In this document: positions 25,516 to 32,238 of the stretch, piece by piece
Position numbering within the stretch: position 1 is the first letter of the stretch
Layout of the letters: each line of letters begins with the position of its first letter
Source: Amnibacterium sp.
GTDB lineage: Bacteria; Actinomycetota; Actinomycetes; Actinomycetales; Microbacteriaceae
DNA: 32,238 nt
NCBI RefSeq assembly: GCF_025463795.1
Contig: NZ_JAODBE010000064.1
Span: 1 to 32,238 of the forward strand
Direction: 5' to 3'
Translations under genes and position numbers: made by a program
The notes under the pieces: generated by a model
Databases searched by the model: none
What the model saw: the letters and a program-made list of their open reading frames with translations, nothing else
Told to the model about the DNA's origin: nothing

Positions 25516-27483
25516 ACGCGAGCGGACCTGGCGGGCGGCCGCGCGCGCGGTGGCGGCGCCCCTGCGCCAGGTCCGGCGCACCCAGACGCGGACCTGATCG
25601 ATCCGCCGCTCGCGGGGCGGATCAAACGGCCGGCGGACGACCTCGAACGCGCCCTCCTCGTCCACGTGCGCGACGAAGACGCTCGGCAGCGGACCGCCGG
25701 CGTCGACCGCGAAGGCGAGCCGGTAGCCACCCGGGGGCACCTCCCCCGTCGCCTCCAAGCGCCCCCCGTCCGGTCCGCCGACCACGGAGCCGTGCAGCTC
25801 GACGGCGTCCGTTCCGTCGAGCGGCGCGAGGACGACGGTGGCCGGGAGCCGGGTGGTGCCGGTGACGGCGACGTGCGGCAGCGTGACCACGAGCCCCTGC
25901 GGGGTGCCGGCCACGTCGCCCACCTGGGGCCGGGAGTCCTTCACCACGTTGCGCAGCCGCCCGGCGGTGTCGAGCGTGAGGTTGCCGCTCGTGCCGCGGT
26001 AGGCGACGGCGGCCCGCCCGGCGGCCAGCGCCGCCCGGGCGGGGCCGTGGTACCGCACCCTCGTGCCGCGCGACAGGCCCTCCCATCGGATCGCCCCGTA
26101 CGTGTCCCACACCCAGTCCGACAGCGGCGCTCCGAGCGCCGCGTGCTCGAGGTCGACCTCGACGACCGAGCGTGCGACGGCCGTGACGAGGCCCTCCTCG
26201 TCCAGCGGCTCGAACGCGACCGTCGGCTCGTGCGGCAGCTCCCACGTCACGCGGTCGCGGCGGTGCCGCACGCCGACGGACAGCCGGAACCCGTCGAGCC
26301 GGTCGGTGACGTCGAGCAGGTCGGGCGGAAGCGCGGCCGCTATCTCCGCGGGCAGGATCCGGACGACCCGGTCGCCCTCGCGCCGGAACGCGAGCGGGCG
26401 GCCGTCCCGGGTGGCGAAGGTGCCACGGACCGTCATCCGGAGCCGGCCGTCGACCCACGCGAGCCGCTCGACCTCGACGGACGACGTGACGGCGGCGTCG
26501 ATGGCGGCGAGGCGCTCGAGCAGATCGCTGCGCGCGTCCTCGACCAGCGCCGCGCGGGCCTGCTCCCAGAGGCCGAGCCCGTCCTCCCAGTCGCGCGGCA
26601 CGTAGCGCTCCCGGATCCGCTGGGCGCGGGCGAGCGCCCTCGACCGCTCCTCCGAGGTCGAGCCGGCGAGCATCCGGCTGAGGCGCCCGAGCACCCGTCC
26701 CCGATACAGGTGCAGCAGCAGCCACCGGCGCGCGTCCTCGTACCCGGGCGCGTCGAGGGTGCGGTCGACGAACGCGACCAGGTCGTCGAGGCGGTCCCAG
26801 TACTCCACGCTCCGCGGGCCGTAGGTCTTCGAGTTGTTCGTCGCGCTGGAGTGCCACAGGTAGCCGGGGGTGTCCGCGAGGACGGCGACGTGCCGGGCGT
26901 GCCGCCAGACCTCGACGTTGACGTAGATGTCCTCCCAGAGCATCCGGCGCCCCTCCGGGAACCGGATGCCGTGCTCGAGCAGGAACTCCCGTCGGTAGAA
27001 CTTGTGGGGCACCATCGGCAGCAGCGCCTCGATGCCGCCGGACTCGAGCGCGTTCGGCAGGTTCCCGTGCTGCAGGGCGGGCATCCCCCACCAGACGTCG
27101 GAGGTCTTCGACTCCTTCGGCGACAGCAGGTCCGCTGTCGTCTCGGCTGCGTACGCCGCGGCCCGCTCGAGCGCTTCGGGATAGAGCGAGTCGTCGTGGT
27201 CCATGAACAGCACGTACTCGCCGCGCGCCATCTCGATCGCCAGGTTGCGCGGCCGGCTCGGCCAGCCGGAGTTCTCGATGCGCCGCACCCGCATGTTCGG
27301 CCGCGTGGCCGCGTGCCGCTGCAGCCGCTCGAACGTGTCGTCGGGCGAGCCGTCGTCGATGACGATCGTCTCGAACTCGTCCTGCGGCAGGGTCTGGGCG
27401 TCGAGCGACCGGATCACCCGGAGGAACCCGTCGCCCGGGCGGTAGGCCGCGATGATCACGCTGATCCTCGGGCGATCCTGCAC
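25510..27483 (-). CDS. Glycosyltransferase family 2 protein with TarS/TarP-like C-terminal region
   Basis: A 657-residue protein. The N-terminal GT-A domain has ISVIIAAYRPGDGF at 7-20, IDDGSPDD at 42-49, GWPSRPRNLAIEMARGEYVLFMDHDDS with the metal-binding DHDD at 95-98, a PHKFYRREFLLEHGIRF stretch, and RMLWEDIYVNVEVW with the catalytic-base-type ED. Residues from about 330 to the end form beta-rich segments (VERLAWVDGRLRMTVRGTF, LRNVVKDSRPQVGD) like the C-terminal modules of wall teichoic acid glycosyltransferases TarS and TarP. It is therefore a candidate to glycosylate a polyol-phosphate polymer, in keeping with its neighbours. The start is GTG 27483 with GGGAGGA seven bases upstream and a TATCCT -10 at 27520-27515. 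Confidence 0.85.
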   Translation of the reverse strand: MQDRPRISVIIAAYRPGDGFLRVIRSLDAQTLPQDEFETIVIDDGSPDDTFERLQRHAATRPNMRVRRIENSGWPSRPRNLAIEMARGEYVLFMDHDDSLYPEALERAAAYAAETTADLLSPKESKTSDVWWGMPALQHGNLPNALESGGIEALLPMVPHKFYRREFLLEHGIRFPEGRRMLWEDIYVNVEVWRHARHVAVLADTPGYLWHSSATNNSKTYGPRSVEYWDRLDDLVAFVDRTLDAPGYEDARRWLLLHLYRGRVLGRLSRMLAGSTSEERSRALARAQRIRERYVPRDWEDGLGLWEQARAALVEDARSDLLERLAAIDAAVTSSVEVERLAWVDGRLRMTVRGTFATRDGRPLAFRREGDRVVRILPAEIAAALPPDLLDVTDRLDGFRLSVGVRHRRDRVTWELPHEPTVAFEPLDEEGLVTAVARSVVEVDLEHAALGAPLSDWVWDTYGAIRWEGLSRGTRVRYHGPARAALAAGRAAVAYRGTSGNLTLDTAGRLRNVVKDSRPQVGDVAGTPQGLVVTLPHVAVTGTTRLPATVVLAPLDGTDAVELHGSVVGGPDGGRLEATGEVPPGGYRLAFAVDAGGPLPSVFVAHVDEEGAFEVVRRPFDPPRERRIDQVRVWVRRTWRRGAATARAAARQVRSRR

Positions 27484-27514
27484 GGTCGTCCTCCCCCCGG
27501 TCCGATCCGCAGCG

Positions 27515-27520
27515 AGGATA
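27515..27520 (-). promoter_or_regulatory. Putative -10 of the GT2 gene
   Basis: On the minus strand TATCCT, in the context TCGCTATCCTCGC, lies 31 bases before GTG 27483. Transcription would leave a leader of about 25 bases that includes the ribosome binding site. Confidence 0.45.
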
Positions 27521-27584
27521 GCGAGCCCCGCTCAGCCGCCGCTGCGCCGCACCCGTGGCCCGGGAGCGGCCAGGTGGCCGTCGC

Positions 27585-27590
27585 TAGGAT
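27585..27590 (+). promoter_or_regulatory. Putative -10 of leaderless CDP-ribitol synthase gene
   Basis: TAGGAT, in the context GTCGCTAGGAT, ends seven bases before ATG 27598. It faces the GT2 promoter and shares the CGCTAGG context with the box at 2377. Confidence 0.5.
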
Positions 27591-27597
27591 CGCGGGC

Positions 27598-29019
27598 ATG
27601 GCTACGACGGGGCAGCGGATGCGAACGGTGGCGGTGATCCTGGCGGGCGGGGTGGGGGTCCGTGCCGGGCTCGGGATGCCGAAGCAGCTCGCCCGGATCG
27701 CCGGCAAGCCGATCATCGAGCACACGATCGCCGCCGTGAACGCAGCCGACTGCATCGACGAGATCCTCGTGATGATGGAACCGAACCACATGTCGGCGGT
27801 CGAGGACCTCATCGAGCGGGGCAGCTATCCCAAGCTGACGCGGGTGTTCGCCGGCGGCGCGAGCCGCAACGACACGACGCGGCTCGCCCTCGAGCAGCTC
27901 GGCGACGACGAGTGCAAGGTGCTGTTCCACGACGCCGTCCGCCCCTTCGTGGACGAGCGGATCCTGCAGGACTGCGTCGAAGCCCTCGACCATTACGGCG
28001 CCGTCGACACGGCGATCCCGTCCGCGGACACGATCATCCAGATCAACACCGAGACGAACGTGCTGGTCGACGTGCCGCCGCGCTCGCTGCTGCGACGCGG
28101 CCAGACGCCGCAGGCGTTCCTGCTCTCCGCAATCCGCCGCGCCTACGAGCGGGCGGCCCGCGACCGCAACTTCGTCGCCACCGACGACTGCACGGTCGTG
28201 CTCAAGTACACGCCGGACGTGCCGATCGCGGTGATCGCCGGATCCGACGAGAACATGAAGATCACCGAGTCGATCGACGTGTTCATCGCCGACAAGCTGT
28301 TCCAGCTGAAGTCGGCCGAGCCGGGCGGCCTCAGCAACGAGGAGCGCGAGCGGGGGCTCGACGGCAAGACCGTGGTCGTCTTCGGCGGCAGCGAGGGCAT
28401 CGGCAGGGCGATCGCCGATGCGGCGGAGCGCTTCGGCGCGACCGTCTTCCCGTTCTCGCGCACGGCGACCGGCACCGACATCCGCAAGCGGAAGAGCGTC
28501 AAGGCGGCGCTCGAGCTCGCCGCGGAGCAGTCGGGCCGCATCGACTTCGTCGTGAACTCCGCGGGCATCCTCGAGATGGGCGGGCTGGAGACGTTCAGCC
28601 ACGAGCGCGTGAAGAACTCGATCAAGGTCAACCTGCTCGGGCCGATCATGATCGCGCAGGAGGCGCTCCCCTACCTCAAGAAGTCGAAGGGCCAGCTGCT
28701 CTTCTTCACCTCGAGCTCCTACACGCGGGGCAGGGCGAACTACGGCATGTACTCCGCGACGAAGGCGGCGACCGTGAACCTCACCCAGTCGCTGTCCGAG
28801 GAGTGGGCCGAGCTCGCGGTGCGGGTCAACTGCATAAACCCGGAGCGCACGAAGACGGGGATGCGCACGAAGGCGTTCGGCGAGGAGCCGGAGGGCACCC
28901 TGCTCGCCGCCGAGACCGTCGCGATGGCGTCGATCGACACCCTGCTGTCGGAGGTCACCGGGCAGATCGTCGACGTCCGCCGCCGGTCAGGGGCACAGCA
29001 GGCCCGAGTGGACGCGTAG
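27598..29019 (+). CDS. Bifunctional D-ribitol-5-phosphate cytidylyltransferase / SDR reductase (Bcs1-like CDP-ribitol synthase)
   Basis: A 473-residue two-domain cytoplasmic enzyme. Residues 8-240 are an IspD/TarI cytidylyltransferase: VILAGGVGVRAGLGMPKQL with Lys29, AGGASRNDTTRLAL, HDAVRPFVDE at 111-120, GQTPQAF and TDDCTVV. Residues 253-465 are a short-chain dehydrogenase: VVFGGSEGIGRAIA at 260-273, VNSAGI at 319-324, TSSSYTRG, and YSATK with Tyr385 and Lys389. The same order is known in Haemophilus Bcs1, where the reductase makes ribitol-5-phosphate from ribulose-5-phosphate and the other domain makes CDP-ribitol from it. It should feed the polyol-phosphate polymerases encoded next to it. 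The ATG at 27598 is set by the leaderless -10. A longer upstream reading frame is antisense to the GT2 gene and not real. Confidence 0.9.
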   Translation: MATTGQRMRTVAVILAGGVGVRAGLGMPKQLARIAGKPIIEHTIAAVNAADCIDEILVMMEPNHMSAVEDLIERGSYPKLTRVFAGGASRNDTTRLALEQLGDDECKVLFHDAVRPFVDERILQDCVEALDHYGAVDTAIPSADTIIQINTETNVLVDVPPRSLLRRGQTPQAFLLSAIRRAYERAARDRNFVATDDCTVVLKYTPDVPIAVIAGSDENMKITESIDVFIADKLFQLKSAEPGGLSNEERERGLDGKTVVVFGGSEGIGRAIADAAERFGATVFPFSRTATGTDIRKRKSVKAALELAAEQSGRIDFVVNSAGILEMGGLETFSHERVKNSIKVNLLGPIMIAQEALPYLKKSKGQLLFFTSSSYTRGRANYGMYSATKAATVNLTQSLSEEWAELAVRVNCINPERTKTGMRTKAFGEEPEGTLLAAETVAMASIDTLLSEVTGQIVDVRRRSGAQQARVDA

Positions 29020-29091
29020 CCCGGGCGACTTCGGACCTCGCGGGGCGTCATCGGCGGCCCGTCGTGCCCGATGCAACCCGTCGACCTCGCG

Positions 29092-30831
29092 TCAGCCGGT
29101 CGCTGGCCGGGCGAAGGCCCGGCGGCCGTGCTGCGCGGCGATCGCGTCGGTGACGGCGTCGCCGAAGCGCTGCGCGACGTCGCCGGTCTCGTCCCCGTCG
29201 AGGCGACGGCGGAGCGCCGCCCGCTGCGGGGCCCGGACGTCCGGACCGAGGGCGTCGTCGAGGGCACGGAAGACGTCCTCGGGCAGGTGCTCGAGCACGG
29301 CGCCGGCGCCGAGCGTCGGGAACATCGTCCGCATCGCCTCCGGCGTGCGGCCGCGGATGGTGCAGGCGGCGAACGGCAGGTCGAGACGGATCGCCTCGCT
29401 CACCAGCGGCGAGACGTCGAGCACCGCGAACGCGGCCTGGGCGAGCGCGGCGGGGACCTGCCCCGGGGTCAGCACGGCGTGCTCGAGTCCCCCCGCGGCG
29501 ACACGCCGCCCGAGCGTCTCGACCGCGTCCGCGTAGTCCTGCAGCCTCGCGCCGGTCGGGGCCGCCGGCGCGAACAGGACCCGCACGTCCTGCCGGGCGA
29601 GCAGCGCGTCGAGCACGTCCGCCCCGCGCTCGACGAGGGACGACAGGTCCGTGCTGTCGAGCACGTTCTCCCACGTGGGCGCGTAGAGGACGATCGGCCG
29701 GTCGCCGAGCGCCGACGGCACGGGCTCCGACGGCTGCGGGCGGATCGGCCCGATCTCGCGGATGCGGTCCTTCCGGACGCCGGACGCGGGCCACGCGTAC
29801 CGGTCCCGCCCCTCCGGGCCCGCCACCCAGATCTCGTCGTACATCCGCGCGATCGGGCTGCGGTTCTCCGGCTCGTCGGAGTCGCCGTGCCCGATGAGCA
29901 CGTCGAAGATGCCGGGCACGCGGATCAGGTGGTTGTTGATGTTCGTGACGTCGCTCGGGTAGAGCGCGAGACGCACGGACGGCACCATGAACAGCTCGAC
30001 GTCCTGGCTGCGCGGCGCGAAGACGACGGGCACGCCGCACCCGTCGAGGGCCGCGATGTGGGTGGGCTCCCGCACGAGCACGAGGCACGGCCGCCCGAGC
30101 CCGCGCAGCACCGGGGTCCAGAGGAGCACCTGCTCGACGGTGCCCCGCCGTCCGCTGAAGTGCACGACGACCTGGGGCGCCAGCTGCTCGATCGCCCCCT
30201 GCACCTTCGCCCGCACGGCGTCGTGGCTCAGCCGGTTGAGGAGCAGGTACTGCACGATGCGGCCGGCGATGTACAGCGCGACGACCGCGATCACGGCCAG
30301 CTCCGCGACCAGCGCGGCGGACGGCCGATCGGTCGCCTCCCCGACGGCGAACCCGAGCGGGAGCAGCAGGGTGAGGAGCGCGAGCGGGACGCTCAGCGCT
30401 GCGACCTCCCGGGGGACCACCGGATGGGGCAGTCCGGGGACGGCGAGGTTGCGCCAGCTCACCGGACCGCCGCCGCGACGCCACTCGCGCCGTCGCGCGA
30501 AGATGCCCGCCGCGTCCCGCCCGCCGTGCAGCAGGGCGACCGCGACGACGGCGAGGGCGACGATGACCGACCGCTCCGGCACGAACCGGGCGGCGAGCAC
30601 CGCGGTGAGCACGTCGAGCGACAGGAGCCGGAACCGCACCCCGAGCTGCGTGCGCAGCAGCCGGGGCAGCAGGTCGGGCATCTGCCGGGACAGCCACAGC
30701 TCCGCGAGCACGAGGAGGACGGCGAAGACGAGGAACAGCAGCGGCGCGGGCAGCAGCGCCGCGATCACCAGCACGACGTACGCGAGCGCGACGCCGGCAG
30801 CCGCGGCGTCGCGGAGCAGCGAGCCGGTCAC
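29092..30831 (-). CDS. Membrane-anchored CDP-glycerol/ribitol polymerase-like protein lacking two catalytic motifs
   Basis: A 579-residue protein starting at GTG 30831, which overlaps the upstream stop by four bases (GTGA). Hydrophobic segments lie at about 13-46, 70-100, 141-164 and 171-195. From about 205 it is a TagF/TagB-like polyol-phosphate transferase: LVREPTHIAAL, RLALYPSDVTNINNHLIRVPG, IGHGDSDE with the His-Gly motif at 315-316, ARMYDEIWVAGPEGRDRY and VLYAPTWENV at 381-390. The second active-site motif, KPHP in the adjacent gene, is replaced by FAPAAP at 420-425. The SDISSV motif is replaced by LDVSPLV at 471-477. It may be a pseudoenzyme acting as membrane partner of the gene upstream, or have another donor. 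It is convergent with the CDP-ribitol synthase. Confidence 0.8.
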   Translation of the reverse strand: MTGSLLRDAAAAGVALAYVVLVIAALLPAPLLFLVFAVLLVLAELWLSRQMPDLLPRLLRTQLGVRFRLLSLDVLTAVLAARFVPERSVIVALAVVAVALLHGGRDAAGIFARRREWRRGGGPVSWRNLAVPGLPHPVVPREVAALSVPLALLTLLLPLGFAVGEATDRPSAALVAELAVIAVVALYIAGRIVQYLLLNRLSHDAVRAKVQGAIEQLAPQVVVHFSGRRGTVEQVLLWTPVLRGLGRPCLVLVREPTHIAALDGCGVPVVFAPRSQDVELFMVPSVRLALYPSDVTNINNHLIRVPGIFDVLIGHGDSDEPENRSPIARMYDEIWVAGPEGRDRYAWPASGVRKDRIREIGPIRPQPSEPVPSALGDRPIVLYAPTWENVLDSTDLSSLVERGADVLDALLARQDVRVLFAPAAPTGARLQDYADAVETLGRRVAAGGLEHAVLTPGQVPAALAQAAFAVLDVSPLVSEAIRLDLPFAACTIRGRTPEAMRTMFPTLGAGAVLEHLPEDVFRALDDALGPDVRAPQRAALRRRLDGDETGDVAQRFGDAVTDAIAAQHGRRAFARPATG

Positions 30832-32238
30832 AGCTGCACCCCCTGCGGCACGTCGGAGGTGCGGATGCGCCGGTCGGCCCGCTCCACGAACCGGTCCACC
30901 TCGTCGAGGAACCCGTCGAGCGGATCCCGCTCCGCGCCGAGCAGGTACTCGGCGAGGGCCTCCCGGGCCGCACGCCGCGGGTCGACGCCTGCGGCGTCGG
31001 CGAGTGCGGCCCGCAGCCCGGCGACGTCGCTGCCGAGCAGCTCGGCGGCGTTCGCCGACGGGAAGAGGGCGCGGAACTCGGCATCGGGCACGTCCCGCGG
31101 GTTCGTCACCAGGTACGGCTTGCGGGACGCGAGGAAGTCGGTGATGACGCTCGAGATGTCGCTGATCAGCACGTCGGCCTCGTTGAACGCGGCGTAGAGC
31201 GCGTCCGGGGTGTTCGGCACGAGCCCGCTGCCCTCCCCGGCGCGGCGGAGCAGGTCCTCGATCGCCTCCCGCGCCTTCGCGGCCGCGCCCAGCCGATGCC
31301 CGGTGAGGGGGTGCGGCTTGAAGCGCAGCACGGCGCCGGAGTCGAGCACCTCGCGGACGATCCGCTCCCCCATCCGCGCCACCGACGAGTAGTCGGCCTC
31401 GTCGAAGAACCCCTCCCAGGTGGGCGCGTAGAGCACGACGAGCCGCTGACCCTCCTCGGTGGGCGGCACCGCCCGACGGATCTCGGCGAGCTGGGGGCGG
31501 CCGACGGCCCGCAGCACCGACAGGTCGATGCCCTCGTCGACGGCGGCGTACCGGTCGATCGCGGCGCGGCCCGCGACCCAGATCTCGTCGTACATGCGAT
31601 TCAGGGGGCTGAAGCTGCCCACCTTGTCGCTGTCGCCGTGCCCGATGAACGAGTGCATCGGGCCGGGGATCCGCACCATCTCGTTGTTGCGCACCACGTT
31701 CGTCGGGTACAGCGCGACCCGGACCGACGCCGGCGTGACGGCCTCGAGCGTCGCCACGGTCGGTGCGACGACGATCGGGGTCGTCATCGCGGCGAGGGCG
31801 TCGAGGTGCACGGCCTCCCGCAGCACCACGAGCGTCGGGCGCCGCATCGCGTCGATCACGTTCGCCCACACCGTGAGGGCGTAGGTCCCCGAGGCGGGCG
31901 ACGAGAAGTAGAAGACGACCTCGGGCGCGAGGGCGGCGACCGCGTCGGCGACGGCCGCGTACCGGTCGATGGCGGCACGGCCGGCGACCCAGATCTCGTC
32001 GTACATGCGGTTCAGGGGGCTGAAGCTGCCCACCTTGTCGCTGTCGCCGTGTCCGATGAACGAGTGCATCGGGCCGGGGATGCGCACCATCTCGTTGTTG
32101 CGCACGACGTTCGTCGGGTAGAGCACGACCCGCACCGACGGCGGCGTGACGGCCTCGAGGGTCGTGACGGTCGGGGCCACCACGATCGGCGCCCGCATCC
32201 TGGCGAGGGCGTCCAGATGGACGCCCTCGCGCAGCACG
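30828..32238 (-). CDS. CDP-glycerol/ribitol glycerophosphotransferase-like polymerase with internal duplication (5' end outside window)
   Basis: The N-terminus is cut by the window edge; 469 codons and a stop are visible. The C-terminal half is an apparently complete TagF/TarF/TarL-type domain: HSFIGHGDSDK (His-Gly), RMYDEIWVAGRAAIDRY, VVLYAPTWEG, LRFKPHPLTGH with the second catalytic His, and LISDISSVITDFLASRKPY. Such enzymes transfer glycerol- or ribitol-phosphate from the CDP form to a membrane acceptor at the cytoplasmic face. Upstream, the segment from LREAVHLDALA to DRYAAV is present twice, 137 residues apart, giving two His-Gly motifs. It overlaps the next gene by four bases, so the two are translationally coupled and likely work together. 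Donor identity is not decidable here, but CDP-ribitol synthesis is encoded next door. Confidence 0.85.
   Translation of the reverse strand, partial: VLREGVHLDALARMRAPIVVAPTVTTLEAVTPPSVRVVLYPTNVVRNNEMVRIPGPMHSFIGHGDSDKVGSFSPLNRMYDEIWVAGRAAIDRYAAVADAVAALAPEVVFYFSSPASGTYALTVWANVIDAMRRPTLVVLREAVHLDALAAMTTPIVVAPTVATLEAVTPASVRVALYPTNVVRNNEMVRIPGPMHSFIGHGDSDKVGSFSPLNRMYDEIWVAGRAAIDRYAAVDEGIDLSVLRAVGRPQLAEIRRAVPPTEEGQRLVVLYAPTWEGFFDEADYSSVARMGERIVREVLDSGAVLRFKPHPLTGHRLGAAAKAREAIEDLLRRAGEGSGLVPNTPDALYAAFNEADVLISDISSVITDFLASRKPYLVTNPRDVPDAEFRALFPSANAAELLGSDVAGLRAALADAAGVDPRRAAREALAEYLLGAERDPLDGFLDEVDRFVERADRRIRTSDVPQGVQL
31538..32238 (-). repeat. In-frame 411-bp tandem duplication inside the polymerase gene
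   Basis: The sequence from about 31538 onward recurs 411 bases further on, from about 31949 to the window edge. Over the 267 bases compared by eye (31561-31827 against 31972-32238) there are about 28 differences, roughly 90% identity. Most are synonymous, so the protein copies are closer than the DNA. The unit encodes 137 residues including the HGDSDK motif. The far end of the second copy lies outside the window. Confidence 0.9.

Noticed and set aside
25666-27597. Long upstream extension of the CDP-ribitol synthase frame
   Set aside because: It is antisense to the GT2 gene. The cytidylyltransferase domain begins just after ATG 27598, and a promoter-like box precedes it.

Overview
The window is very GC-rich DNA from an actinobacterium. 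I infer the family Microbacteriaceae from the mix of DUF4012, VanZ and DUF559 proteins, the RmlC-RmlD fusion, the frequent GTG starts and the many start codons that sit 6-8 bases after a -10-like hexamer (leaderless genes). No rRNA, tRNA, CRISPR, transposase or integrase was seen. Almost everything belongs to one large cell-surface glycopolymer locus.

Left end (1-5.3 kb): a DUF559/AbiEi-like endonuclease-fold ORF, possibly damaged, that runs without a stop into a phosphoesterase lipoprotein; an O-antigen ligase/polymerase-like membrane protein; and a DUF1972-type glycosyltransferase. The gaps between the first genes carry a family of short inverted repeats with a TTCAGG/CCTGAA core. Next (5.3-16.5 kb): a TagD-like cytidylyltransferase; a leftward group of pyruvyltransferase, Wzx-like flippase and two tandem DUF4012 membrane proteins; a rightward glycosyltransferase plus putative polymerase; a serine-acetyltransferase-like hexapeptide protein; and a GT4 glycosyltransferase.

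Middle (16.5-22.2 kb): the initiating polyprenyl-phosphate sugar-1-phosphate transferase, a VanZ-like protein, and the tightly overlapping dTDP-L-rhamnose operon rmlA-rmlB-rmlCD. Then (22.2-25.5 kb): a DJ-1/PfpI protein, a small ribbon-helix-helix protein, a secreted parallel beta-helix protein and a Doc-like protein whose Fic-motif histidine is replaced by asparagine. Right end (25.5-32.2 kb): a teichoic-acid-type set made of a GT2 with a TarS-like C-terminus, a bifunctional CDP-ribitol synthase (cytidylyltransferase plus SDR reductase, Bcs1-like), a membrane-anchored CDP-glycerol/ribitol polymerase-like protein that has lost two catalytic motifs, and an overlapping intact-looking polymerase with a 137-residue internal tandem duplication, cut by the window edge.

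Together the genes supply dTDP-rhamnose, probable CDP-glycerol and CDP-ribitol, an initiating transferase, several glycosyltransferases, pyruvyl and acetyl decoration, a flippase and two polymerase/ligase candidates. This fits a Wzx/Wzy-type polysaccharide locus joined to a polyol-phosphate polymer locus. The least ordinary items are the duplicated polymerase and its degenerate membrane-bound partner, the RHH/Doc pair separated by a beta-helix gene, the nested inverted repeat in the 12.3-kb divergent promoter region, and stop codons embedded symmetrically in hairpins between convergent genes.
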